Shown here piece by piece: positions 1-7,380 of a stretch of 35,127 bases of DNA (position 1 is its first letter; the number at the start of each line of letters is the position of its first letter). The stretch is taken from positions 1 to 35,127 of the forward strand of contig NZ_BAPT01000009.1 of assembly GCF_025995235.1 (NCBI RefSeq), in the 5' to 3' direction. The notes under the pieces were generated by a model. It worked only from the letters and a program-made list of their open reading frames with translations. It searched no databases and was not told where the DNA came from. Both the position numbers and the translations under genes were made by a program. This stretch comes from Ameyamaea chiangmaiensis (lineage in GTDB: Bacteria; Pseudomonadota; Alphaproteobacteria; Acetobacterales; Acetobacteraceae).

Positions 1-135
1 CTGGCGACGGATACGGTTTGACCTGTTCTGTCTGGAAACGGATATTCCCCGACACCCTGCGCCCCAGTCATGGAACACGACGGACTGACCTGTCTCCCAC
101 AACGCTGACGGCGTCGCACACCATGGCCTCTCGAT

Positions 136-312
136 ATGGCCGATCTGCCCGAGGACCGGCTTTGCCTCGTCCGGCTATGGCGCAACGGCGGCCCGCAACT
201 TTCTTCCCCTGGGCTTCGCCCATTCCTCGCGCATCAACAAAGCTGCGGTCCTGCCGTCCTCCGCGTTGCTCCGGCCTGCAAGCAGGTGCGCCGCCGGTCG
301 TCTCCGGGCTGA
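136..312 (+). other. Upstream region of the first DUF736 gene, no convincing gene
   Basis: Positions 1-368 hold no gene I can support. An unrecognised 58-codon open frame starts at ATG 136 and ends with TGA at 310-312. The long open frame running from position 18 into the DUF736 gene is probably only an N-terminal overrun, because the strong ribosome binding site lies just before ATG 369. The left edge of the window may cut a preceding gene. Confidence 0.2.
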
Positions 313-368
313 CGATGGCCATCGAGGCCACGGTGGTCGCGGCCCGATACAAGCCAGGAGACAGGACA

Positions 369-686
369 ATGATCATCGGTTCATTCAAGAAGGTCGGCGA
401 GGGGTACGAGGGCGAGATCGTCACCCTGACACAGAAAATCCGGGGTATCCGCTTCGTGCCCGAAGCCAACCGGGCCAGCGATAATGTTCCCAACTTCCGG
501 GTCCAGATCGGCAAACTCGAAGCCGGTGCGGCCTGGATCAAGCACACCACGGACTGGCGCGAATATCTCAGCGTGAAGCTGGACGATCCGACGCTTCCCG
601 GTCCGATCTTCGCCAGCCTCTTCGAAGAGGAAGGTGGCGCCTACAATCTGGTCTGGAGCCGCCAGCGCCCGCGTAACGGGGACTGA
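369..686 (+). CDS. DUF736 family protein
   Basis: This encodes a 105-residue soluble protein of the DUF736 family, a small conserved family of unknown biochemical role found in conjugative plasmids and integrative elements of alphaproteobacteria. It starts MIIGSFKK, has the family-typical VPNFRVQIG and WREYLSVKLDDP segments and ends with a YNLVWSR-like motif. I chose ATG 369 because an AGGAGA ribosome binding site lies 8-14 bases upstream; an in-frame extension back to position 18 exists but has no family similarity. A second DUF736 gene lies at 4268-4609 in the same module. A strong hairpin follows the stop codon. Confidence 0.85.
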   Translation: MIIGSFKKVGEGYEGEIVTLTQKIRGIRFVPEANRASDNVPNFRVQIGKLEAGAAWIKHTTDWREYLSVKLDDPTLPGPIFASLFEEEGGAYNLVWSRQRPRNGD

Positions 687-700
687 CCACCCCACACTGG

Positions 701-725
701 CCCTTCCCGGCGCAGCCGGGAAGGG
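701..725 (+). terminator. GC-rich hairpin after DUF736
   Basis: A perfect 10-base inverted repeat (CCCTTCCCGG / CCGGGAAGGG) with a 5-base loop lies 14 bases after the DUF736 stop. It lacks a clear T-run, so it may be a weak terminator or an RNA-stabilising stem. The rest of 726-1006 shows no gene I can support. Confidence 0.5.
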
Positions 726-1006
726 CATTCTGCTCCGGCAGATTACGCGGACCGGATGGCTGCCATATCGTCCCGTCACGTTCCCGCGATCGTGGCGTCG
801 CGACTGGTCCCGGGTGAGGTCGCTGTTATCACCGCACTGCCGCCGGCAGATGCCAGCCGCTTCTGATATCTGTTGCTCAAGCTGCCTGCTTTTGTCGCGG
901 GACCGCGCCCGGTGGGCCTGCTCCCGCGCTTCGTGAGGCGATTCCGGCACCTATGCCGTCCCGTTCCATCCGGGGCATTCCCGGAGCATGAGGGGAGACG
1001 TGTCAG

Positions 1007-1835
1007 ATGATCGACGGCGCATGGGACTGGCGGGATGATGATGCGGCGGCCGTCCTGCGGCGCGCCGAGAGCGCGGTGCTCGCGCAGGAGTTCCTGCGCT
1101 GCAACCCGATTTATGCGTCCAGCCGTCAGCAACTGATGCGTGTGCTGCCGTCCGCGGGCGCCTCCCGAGAGGCGGAACTGGCCGGCTTCGCCTGGCCATG
1201 GGGGTTGAGCTTTCCCGTTCGATCCTGCCCATAGCTGGTGGCAGGAACCGGCGTTCTGGCGGCCCGAAATGCTCGACAGCGCCATCACGATCGGCGCCAT
1301 GCCCGACGACTACGCCGCCCTCCATGGCACGGAGGATATCGCCGTCATGGTCGCCGGACGGCAGATCGCCTCCCGAAGCCTGTCCGACGGCGAGCATGCT
1401 ATCGTCGAAGACGGGTATGGCACCCAGCAGGTGTGGCTGCGTTCGGATCCGTCCGGGCGTCATGACGCCTATCTGCTGCCGCATGTCGGACTGGAAAAGC
1501 ATCTGGGTGCGCTGCTGCGCTTTCTCGACATCCCGGCGCGGGGGCGCTTCTCGCTCCGGCATCACCTCGCGCGCCCGAACGCACTTCGGCAGAATCGCCT
1601 GGTCCTGATGCTGCGGGTGGTGCGGGCACGGGCGCAGGGCGTGTCGCACCGCGAGATGGGCGCGGTGCTGTTCGACCGGCGCGCCCGTACCATGTCGGCG
1701 CTCGAATGGTCGGTCAGCGAAATCCGCCAGTCGCTCTACCGTCTCGACCTGGAAGGGGTGGCGATGGTGGCGGGCGGGTATCTCGACCTGGTGCGGCATG
1801 GTCTCTCCGGAAAAATCACCGTGCCGGAAGCATAG
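1007..1835 (+). pseudogene. DUF6499/DUF2285 regulator-like gene, split by a frameshift
   Basis: This is a DUF2285-type gene, a family found beside replication and conjugation genes and usually described as DNA-binding or regulatory. The N-terminal part (ATG 1007, MIDGAWDWRDDDAA...EFLRCNP...FAWPWGLSFP) reads in one frame until TAG 1232-1234. The remainder (DPAHSWWQEPAFWRPEML onward, with the DUF2285 C-terminal half LRQNRLVLMLRVVRARAQG) reads in the +1 frame to the TAG at 1833-1835. The frame change falls between 1209 and 1232, at TTT-CCC-GTT; skipping one base restores F-P-F-D-P-A. A GGGGAGA ribosome binding site precedes ATG 1007. It could be a true frameshift mutation, a sequencing error or +1 slippage at CCC-G. 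Confidence 0.7.
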
Positions 1836-1870
1836 ATCTTTCTGGCGCCCCGCCGCATGTACGATTTCCG

Positions 1871-1892
1871 ACCCCGTTTCGGGGCCGTTTTT
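1871..1892 (+). terminator. Intrinsic terminator after the DUF2285 gene
   Basis: A short stem (CCCCG / CGGGG with a TTT loop) is followed within two bases by GTTTTT. It lies 36 bases after the DUF2285 stop and about 90 bases before the next gene, where a rho-independent terminator would be expected. Confidence 0.55.
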
Positions 1893-1983
1893 CGTTCTGC
1901 CTCCTGTTGTATCGCCTACGCCAGTCTTCGCTCCGCCCCGCCGCGATGCGTCCCGCATCGTCAGGCTACGACAGGAGACGCAC

Positions 1984-2253
1984 ATGCAGACGGTCCATAC
2001 ACACACCGGACGCCCGGAAAAGAAGCTGGTGATGACCCCCGAGGCCGCCCGCCTGGTCGGGCTGTCGCCGCGCACGCTGGAGACGTTCCGCTGCCGTGGC
2101 AGCGGTCCCGTCTTCCGCAAGATCGGCGGGCGCGTGCTCTATGCGACCGATGACCTCCAGGCCTGGGTAGACCGGGCCGCGTGCCTGTCAACCTCGGAGG
2201 ACCGCTACGAGGCCGCGCTGGCGGCAAGCCGGGCGTGGAGGAAACGCGCATGA
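1984..2253 (+). CDS. Helix-turn-helix DNA-binding protein (AlpA/MerR-like)
   Basis: This encodes an 89-residue protein with an N-terminal helix-turn-helix of the excisionase/AlpA type: MTPEAARLVGLSPRTLETFRCRGSG, followed by a wing-like segment FRKIGGRVLYATDDLQAWVD. Proteins like this commonly sit just before RPA-type replication initiator genes and are presumed to regulate them. I chose ATG 1984 because CAGGAGA lies 8-13 bases upstream. Its stop TGA overlaps the ATG of the initiator gene (ATGA, 2250-2253), so the two are probably translationally coupled. Specific function is inferred from context only. Confidence 0.75.
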   Translation: MQTVHTHTGRPEKKLVMTPEAARLVGLSPRTLETFRCRGSGPVFRKIGGRVLYATDDLQAWVDRAACLSTSEDRYEAALAASRAWRKRA

Positions 2254-3395
2254 ACGGCCAGTCGAACCCCCACGGGGCGACAACGCCCGCGCCCGGCCAC
2301 TGGCGCGAACCCGACCGGCGTTTCGTGATCTCCGGTCCCGCCCGCCCCCGCGATCTGCGCGACCTCATGGGGCTGCCGTTTTTCGCGCTCGGGCGGCGAT
2401 CGCACAGCGAACCGCTGCACTATCGCACCCGGCAGGTGGATATTTCCGTCACGTCGGGCACGTGCGGCATGGCGACGATCCGGGATGCCGACATCCTGCT
2501 CTGGCTGGGTGGCCAGATCGTCGATGCCCTCAATCACGGTCTCTGGGTCTCGCGCCATGTGCGCTTCACACCCTGGCGCCTGTTCGCCGATCTCGGCTGG
2601 GCCGACGGCGCACACCAGTATCGCAGGTTCCACGGTGCGCTGATGCGGCTGTCGGGGGCGCGCGTCGCGACCAGCCTGCGCCATGGTCCGGACTGGCGGG
2701 AGCGCGCCTTCACCTGGGTCAGTGATCTGCGGATATCCCATGAGGACGGTGTCGCGCTGACGCTTCCCGCCTGGTTCATGGAAGGGGTGTGCGACCGTAC
2801 GCGTATCCTGAGCGTCGATCCCGCCTATTTCCGGCTCGATGGCGGCCTGGAACGCTGGCTCTACCGCCTCGCGCGCCGCCATGCCGGTCGGCAGAAAGAG
2901 GGCTGGACCTTCCGGCTGGCCGATCTTCATGTCCGTTCCGGCAGTCTGTCTCCCCGGCGTCGCTTCGCCGCCGGGATCGCCGCGATTACCCGTCGGCAGA
3001 GTGTTCCCGGCTACACGCTTCGCATCATTTCCGGCGGAAAACCGCCAGTGCTGCGGATTACACCAACGGTATCATCCACCGGCTCGGTGGATAACCGTGG
3101 GAGTCATACCGTTGCTTCAGGTACGCATGATACCGTTGGTCCAGTGACGGAAATACCGTTGGTCGAGTTCAAAATCAGCGCGCAAGACACTGGTTCAAAA
3201 CACAAAATCGCGTCCGTAACTTATATAACTAATATATATACTCTTAGTACCTGTACGCCGCGCACGCGCATGCACGCGCGACTCTATATTATGGATGCCT
3301 ACGCTATTCTGCGTCGGACTACGACAATACTGCGACAGGCGTGTGATGTTGTCCGGCATGGAGCCGTGGAAAAGGCATTGGGGAAGGCGGCATGA
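2250..3395 (+). CDS. Replication initiator protein A (RPA family)
   Basis: This encodes a 381-residue RPA-family (PF10134-like) plasmid replication initiator, expected to bind iterons at the origin and start replication. Family landmarks are LRDLMGLPFFALGRR (about residues 30-45), GMATIRDADILLWLGGQIVDAL (about 72-92), the HQYRRFHGALMRLSG segment, and DPAYFRLDGGLERWLYRLARRHAG (about 190-215). The first 270 residues fit the family; the last 110 do not and are low-complexity. That tail is encoded by DNA holding iteron-like repeats and an AT-rich tract, so the origin probably lies inside the 3' end of the gene. It is coupled upstream (ATGA at 2250) and downstream (ATGA at 3392). No parA gene follows, although one is usual in related modules. 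Confidence 0.85.
   Translation: MNGQSNPHGATTPAPGHWREPDRRFVISGPARPRDLRDLMGLPFFALGRRSHSEPLHYRTRQVDISVTSGTCGMATIRDADILLWLGGQIVDALNHGLWVSRHVRFTPWRLFADLGWADGAHQYRRFHGALMRLSGARVATSLRHGPDWRERAFTWVSDLRISHEDGVALTLPAWFMEGVCDRTRILSVDPAYFRLDGGLERWLYRLARRHAGRQKEGWTFRLADLHVRSGSLSPRRRFAAGIAAITRRQSVPGYTLRIISGGKPPVLRITPTVSSTGSVDNRGSHTVASGTHDTVGPVTEIPLVEFKISAQDTGSKHKIASVTYITNIYTLSTCTPRTRMHARLYIMDAYAILRRTTTILRQACDVVRHGAVEKALGKAA
3063..3164 (+). repeat. Iteron-like ATACCGTTG repeats (putative oriV)
   Basis: The core ATACCGTTG occurs in direct orientation at 3106, 3130 and 3153, spaced 24 and 23 bases (about two helical turns), and once inverted at 3063-3072 (CCAACGGTAT). A degenerate copy (ATAACCGTGG) lies at 3091-3100. 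Such spacing is typical of initiator-binding iterons, and these lie within the 3' part of the initiator gene. Confidence 0.6.
3217..3246. other. AT-rich tract, possible DNA unwinding element
   Basis: A run of A/T (taacttatataactaatata and following bases) follows the iterons by about 55 bases in otherwise GC-rich DNA. Iterons next to an AT-rich stretch are the usual layout of an iteron origin. This is inferred from composition only. Confidence 0.45.
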
Positions 3396-3583
3396 CGCGC
3401 ATCCTCTTTCCCGCGGGCATTGCCATGCCCTATGCGCCGCTTCGGTGCAGGCCCAGCACACGCAGCGGCTTCGTCACCGTCGTCGTCCCGGACATCCCTG
3501 AAGCCATATGGCACGTTATCCTGCGCGTCGAAATGGCGCTGGATGCGGTGCTCGGGCGAGGGACAGCGGGAGGTGTGTCATGA
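3392..3583 (+). CDS. Small unknown protein between repA and traF
   Basis: This 63-codon frame begins with ATG 3392 overlapping the initiator stop (ATGA) and ends with TGA overlapping the TraF-like ATG (ATGA, 3580-3583). These overlaps at both ends, and the lack of any other gene here, argue that it is translated. I do not recognise the product (MTRILFPAGIAMPYAPLR..., ending AVLGRGTAGGVS). Related modules often carry parA and a DUF2840 gene in this slot, but this sequence does not match what I know of either. It could be a remnant left by deletion of those genes. Confidence 0.45.
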   Translation: MTRILFPAGIAMPYAPLRCRPSTRSGFVTVVVPDIPEAIWHVILRVEMALDAVLGRGTAGGVS

Positions 3584-4209
3584 CCCGGCGCGGCTGGTTC
3601 TTCGCGACCTATCTCGCGGCGCTCGGCACGCTGGCGACGGTCAACATCCATCCGACCCCACGCTGGGTCTGGAACGAGACGGCCAGCGTTCCGGTGGGCT
3701 TGTATCGCATCCAGCCAACCGTGCCGATCCGTGTCGGTGACACCGTCGCCCTCCGCCTACCGAAGCGCGAAGCGATGCTGCTGGCGATGCGCGGCTACCT
3801 GCCGTTCGGCGTGCCGCTGCTCAAGCCTGTGACGGCACTGGCCGGGCAGAGTGTCTGCCGGAATGGCCCGCATGTCACCGTCGACGGAAAGGCCGTCGGT
3901 GATGCGAAGACCGTGGATCATCGGGGTCGCAAGCTACCGGTGTGGCAGGGCTGCCAACGTCTCGGGCCAGGGCAGGTTTTTGTCATGAACGCCGCCGTGG
4001 CGACCAGCCTGGACGGGCGGTATTTCGGCGTCCTGCCGATGGAAACAGTGATCGGCCGCGCCGTGCCCGTGCATGTCCGGACCGGTGACGCGGAGCGACC
4101 ACCGCGGCATTTCGATTCCCTTCCGGAACCCGGCGCTCCGATCCGGGAGCGACCGCTCCTGGCGCCACCCATGATGCCCATGAAACAGAGCGAACCGCCG
4201 ATCGAATGA
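3580..4209 (+). CDS. traF: S26 family signal peptidase, TraF-like
   Basis: This encodes a 209-residue TraF-type serine peptidase of family S26, which in conjugation systems processes the pilin (for example cyclising TrbC-type pilin) at the inner membrane. It has an N-terminal membrane anchor (about residues 5-22), the catalytic serine motif S-V-P-V-G-L-Y (Ser36) and the general-base lysine in LLKPVTALAGQ (about Lys82), with a later GQVFVMNAA...SLDGRYFGVLP region conserved in the family. GGGAGG lies 6-11 bases before ATG 3580. No pilin or type IV secretion genes are present in the window, so it may be an orphan of a truncated transfer region. Confidence 0.85.
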   Translation: MTRRGWFFATYLAALGTLATVNIHPTPRWVWNETASVPVGLYRIQPTVPIRVGDTVALRLPKREAMLLAMRGYLPFGVPLLKPVTALAGQSVCRNGPHVTVDGKAVGDAKTVDHRGRKLPVWQGCQRLGPGQVFVMNAAVATSLDGRYFGVLPMETVIGRAVPVHVRTGDAERPPRHFDSLPEPGAPIRERPLLAPPMMPMKQSEPPIE

Positions 4210-4267
4210 CAATCGTAAGGCACGCGGATTTTCCATCATCTCTACCATTTCCGAAAGGATTTTTCCC

Positions 4268-4609
4268 ATGAGCCAGATCGGATTTTTCACCCGCACGTCG
4301 GATGGTTTTGCCGGGCGTGTGCGTACCCTGTCGCTGGATGCCGAACTGACCTTCGTACTCGCGGAAAACAATGGCGCGGAGCATGCGCCGAATTATCGCA
4401 TCCATCTCGGTGATGGAGAGTCCGGACCAGAACTAGGCGCGGGATGGAAACGCACCGGCGAACGTGCTGGGGAATATGTTTCCGTGGTCCTGGACGATCC
4501 CGCCTTCACGCAGCCGATCCGCGCGACGCTGTTCCAGGCCGGGCGCGGCGGACGCGAATGGCAGCTGGTGTGGAGCCGGCCCGCGAAACGTCCGGGAGGC
4601 CGTGAATGA
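4268..4609 (+). CDS. DUF736 family protein (second copy)
   Basis: This encodes a 113-residue DUF736 protein, paralogous to the one at 369-686: MSQIGFFTRTSDGFAGRVRTL at the start, APNYRIHLG in the middle, and REWQLVWSRP near the end. A GAAAGGA ribosome binding site precedes ATG 4268. Its TGA overlaps the ATG of the lytic transglycosylase (ATGA at 4606), indicating a shared operon. The molecular role of the family is unknown; position in the operon suggests it helps transfer or element maintenance. Confidence 0.85.
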   Translation: MSQIGFFTRTSDGFAGRVRTLSLDAELTFVLAENNGAEHAPNYRIHLGDGESGPELGAGWKRTGERAGEYVSVVLDDPAFTQPIRATLFQAGRGGREWQLVWSRPAKRPGGRE

Positions 4610-5256
4610 GGCGCCGATTTTTCATGCCCGCTGGCGTTCTGGCTGTGCTCGTGCTGTCGCTTTCGCCCGTCCCGGTCCACGCCCAGGATTGGGACGATCT
4701 CGTGCGGAAGGCGGCGGAGCAAAACGCGATCCCGGCGACGTGGGTGCGGGCGGTCCTCCATGCTGAAAGCGCCGGCGATCCGCACGCAGTGTCCTGCGCC
4801 GGTGCGATGGGTCTGATGCAGCTCATGCCGGGTACCTGGCGGGATGTTCGGCGCGCGCTGAATCTGGGTGCCAATCCCTTCGATCCCCGTGACAATATCG
4901 CGGCTGGCGCAGCCTATCTGCGATGGCTGCACGACCGCTATGGCGATGCGGGTTTTCTCGCCGCCTATAATGCCGGTCCTGCCCGTTACGACGAACATCT
5001 GGCGACCGGTCGGCCATTGCCCGCCGAGACAGTGTCCTATGTCGCTGCTGTCGCCCGATTGCTGAATGGCGGCGGATCGGCTGCAGTTTCGCGGCAGATC
5101 GACGGCACCTCGGCGGCGCCAGACTGGCGTTCGGCCGCCATGTTTGTGACGGCTGTTTCCTTGTCGCCGGACGTCAATGCACAGCATTTCCGAAGCATAG
5201 GGACACCAGCGAACAATGCCCTCTTCGTCACTCGCTCCAGAGGTGAAATGCAATGA
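4606..5256 (+). CDS. Lytic transglycosylase, conjugation-associated SLT domain
   Basis: This encodes a 216-residue periplasmic lytic transglycosylase that would cleave peptidoglycan locally to let the transfer apparatus through. It has a signal peptide (MRRRFFMPAG...VHAQ, cut near residue 27), the catalytic glutamate in LHAESAGDP (Glu54), the GLMQLMPGT motif, and NIAAGAAYLRWLHDRYG...AAYNAGP, all classic for SLT family 1. It overlaps the preceding DUF736 gene by ATGA. It lies upstream of the relaxase, as in related mobile elements. Confidence 0.9.
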   Translation: MRRRFFMPAGVLAVLVLSLSPVPVHAQDWDDLVRKAAEQNAIPATWVRAVLHAESAGDPHAVSCAGAMGLMQLMPGTWRDVRRALNLGANPFDPRDNIAAGAAYLRWLHDRYGDAGFLAAYNAGPARYDEHLATGRPLPAETVSYVAAVARLLNGGGSAAVSRQIDGTSAAPDWRSAAMFVTAVSLSPDVNAQHFRSIGTPANNALFVTRSRGEMQ

Positions 5257-5340
5257 GAAGGTGTCTTTCAGGGCGCGGAGAACATTCCCGGCGATTGGCG
5301 GAAATCGGGCGTTTTTGGCCGGGAGGGGGTGGTTTGAAGG

Positions 5341-5484
5341 TGAAGCAAGATAAAAGCCACAAGGTGTGGCTCGGTCGGGGAGGGCAGTTTTTCAGGGGTT
5401 TTCACAAGGTCATTTTACTGTCCCAAGGTGGCAGACCTTGTGTTTCCTTTGTTTTCAATGTGATCGCACAAGGTCAGGGCTATC
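5341..5484. promoter_or_regulatory. CACAAGGT repeat cluster, possible oriT or relaxase operator
   Basis: The 8-mer CACAAGGT occurs at 5358-5365, 5403-5410 and 5467-5474, as a near-copy CCCAAGGT at 5422-5429 and inverted (ACCTTGTG) at 5435-5442. The first sits in a small dyad GCCACA-AGG-TGTGGC; the near-copy and inverted copy form a CAAGGT/ACCTTG dyad. Repeats just before a relaxase gene suggest the origin of transfer or binding sites for a relaxosome or autoregulator. Confidence 0.45.
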
Positions 5485-7230
5485 ATGACGCGGGATGAGG
5501 ATTTTCGGGTCCGTCCCGGCCGTATCCGTGCTCCCCGTGCGCCGGGGCACGCGAAATCTTTCATTGGCAGCGTGCTGGCCGCGACCAATCGCGCCGGCGG
5601 CATGGGCCGTCCTGGCCGGGGCAATGGTGGCAATCGTCCCTTGACCTTCGGGCGTGGGAGGGGGGCTGCCTTGCGCGCAAACCGCATCCTCTCGCGGCGT
5701 ACGCGCCATGTCGTGGTCAAGGCCCGTGTCGTGCGGCATAACGGGAAATCGCCGCTGCGCGCGCATCTTGCCTATCTCCGACGCGAAGGCGTGACGAAGG
5801 AGGGCGACACGGCGCGCCTGTTCGGTGCGGACCGTGACGATATTCCGGCCTCGGAATTCGCTGCCCGCTGTGAAGATGACCGGCATCATTTCCGCTTCAT
5901 CATCGGCCCTGAAGACGCCACCGATATGGCGGACCTCACGGCGTTCACGCGCGAACTCATGAGTCAGGCCGAACAGGATCTCGGCACAAAGCTGGATTGG
6001 GTGGCCGTGTCGCACTGGAATACCGACAATCCGCACCTCCATGTCATTGTGCGCGGCAAGGACCAGGAGGGAGAGGATCTGGTCCTGTCCCGCGACTATA
6101 TTCGCGAAGGCTTGCGTGCCCGCGCCCAGAACCTCGTGACGCTGGAGCTTGGCCCCAGAACGGAGAACGAAATCAGACGATCGGTGGAGCGTCAGGTCGA
6201 AGCCGAACGCTGGACGCAGCTGGACCGGCAGTTGCAGCAGGATACCGATGCCCAGGGGTTCGTGACAGCTGCTCCCGAAGCGGGCCGCCAGCCGGATATG
6301 TTTGCAGTGATGAAGACGGGTCGGCTCCGCTATCTGGAACGCATGGGCCTCGCTCATGATCTCGGAGGCGGGCAATGGCAGGTTGACGAGACGGCCGAAC
6401 CGACGCTGCGTGAAATGGGTGAGCGGGGCGACATCATCAAACGGATCCATCGCGCCCTCAAAGAGAAAGGCATCGACCGGGCGACATCGTCCTGGGTCGT
6501 GGCGGGGGAGCAGGCGAGCGGGCCGGTTATTGGCCGGCTGGTCGATCGCGGTCTTGATGACGAGCTGAGGGGCAGCGCTTGGGCGATTGTCGACGGCGTG
6601 GACGGGCACACGCGCCACATCCGCCTGCCCACGCTCGACGCGGCTTCGGATGCGCATGCGGGCGCTATCGTCGAACTGCGGGCGTTCAGGAGCGCCGATG
6701 ACCTGCAACGCGTAGCACTTGCCGTACGGTCGGATCTGGCGATCGAAGAGCAGGTGACGGCGCGGGGCCCGACGTGGTTGGATCGTCAGCTTATTGCGCG
6801 CGATCCGATCGCGCTTGGCGATGCCGGTTTTGGCGTCCAGGTTAAGGACGCGCTGGTCCGTCGTCGGGCGCATCTGGTCGAACAGGGTATCGCCCAGCAG
6901 GACGGAGACAGGACGCTCTATCCGCGCGGGATGCTGGCGACATTGCAGCAGAGGGAACGGGACGATCTCGCCCGAAGGCTGGAGCGCGAGACGGGCATGA
7001 ACCACAGCCCGCCGGTTGCGGGCGAGTATGTCACCGGAACCTATCGTCAGCGTTTCGCGCTGGCAGCGGGGAGGATGGCCATGATCGATGACGGGCTCCA
7101 GTTCCAGCTCGTGCCCTGGACGCCATCGCTGGAGAAACAGCGCGGGCAGCATGTCTCGGGCGTCGGACGCGACGATGGCGGCGTGGACTGGTCGTTTGGT
7201 CGGAAACGGGACGTGGGGATCGGATTTTAG
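5485..7230 (+). CDS. VirD2-like relaxase with DUF3363 domain
   Basis: This encodes a 581-residue mobilisation relaxase that would nick oriT and pilot the transferred strand. The N-terminal half holds the relaxase fold, with the metal-binding histidine motif NPHLHVIVRG (His184 and His186) preceded by VAVSHWNTD; the C-terminal half matches the DUF3363 region found with VirD2-like relaxases in alphaproteobacterial elements. Residues 1-75 are basic and low-complexity (GRPGRGNGG). The start is ATG 5485, just after the last CACAAGGT repeat. TraG normally follows in this family of elements but is absent here. Confidence 0.88.
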   Translation: MTRDEDFRVRPGRIRAPRAPGHAKSFIGSVLAATNRAGGMGRPGRGNGGNRPLTFGRGRGAALRANRILSRRTRHVVVKARVVRHNGKSPLRAHLAYLRREGVTKEGDTARLFGADRDDIPASEFAARCEDDRHHFRFIIGPEDATDMADLTAFTRELMSQAEQDLGTKLDWVAVSHWNTDNPHLHVIVRGKDQEGEDLVLSRDYIREGLRARAQNLVTLELGPRTENEIRRSVERQVEAERWTQLDRQLQQDTDAQGFVTAAPEAGRQPDMFAVMKTGRLRYLERMGLAHDLGGGQWQVDETAEPTLREMGERGDIIKRIHRALKEKGIDRATSSWVVAGEQASGPVIGRLVDRGLDDELRGSAWAIVDGVDGHTRHIRLPTLDAASDAHAGAIVELRAFRSADDLQRVALAVRSDLAIEEQVTARGPTWLDRQLIARDPIALGDAGFGVQVKDALVRRRAHLVEQGIAQQDGDRTLYPRGMLATLQQRERDDLARRLERETGMNHSPPVAGEYVTGTYRQRFALAAGRMAMIDDGLQFQLVPWTPSLEKQRGQHVSGVGRDDGGVDWSFGRKRDVGIGF

Positions 7231-7380
7231 GCACGGGAACAGCCGCTGGATGACGGGGCGTTGCATGGCGACTAGGGGGGGGGGAAGCGGAATGTCCGGT
7301 GTCGGACGCAAAAGAGAGAAACCGGACATAGTGAATTTAAAAAATAAAGAGATAAAAATTGCGATTGTCCGACCATATAC
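7231..7380. other. End of the transfer module, poly-G junction and degenerate repeat
   Basis: After the relaxase stop a stretch leads to a poly-G run (about 7274-7283) followed by AAGCGGAATGTCCGG, GTCGGAC and then an A/T-rich tail. The G-run plus AAGCGGAA resembles part of the dispersed repeat at 13,310-13,330 (GGGGGGAAGACGGAA). I take this as the join between the truncated transfer module and the next block. No gene is seen. Confidence 0.35.

Noticed and set aside
5253..5498. 81-codon frame starting with an ATGA overlap at the end of the lytic transglycosylase gene
   Set aside because: It is low-complexity, has no recognisable family, runs through the CACAAGGT repeat array and overlaps the relaxase start; the DNA looks regulatory rather than coding.
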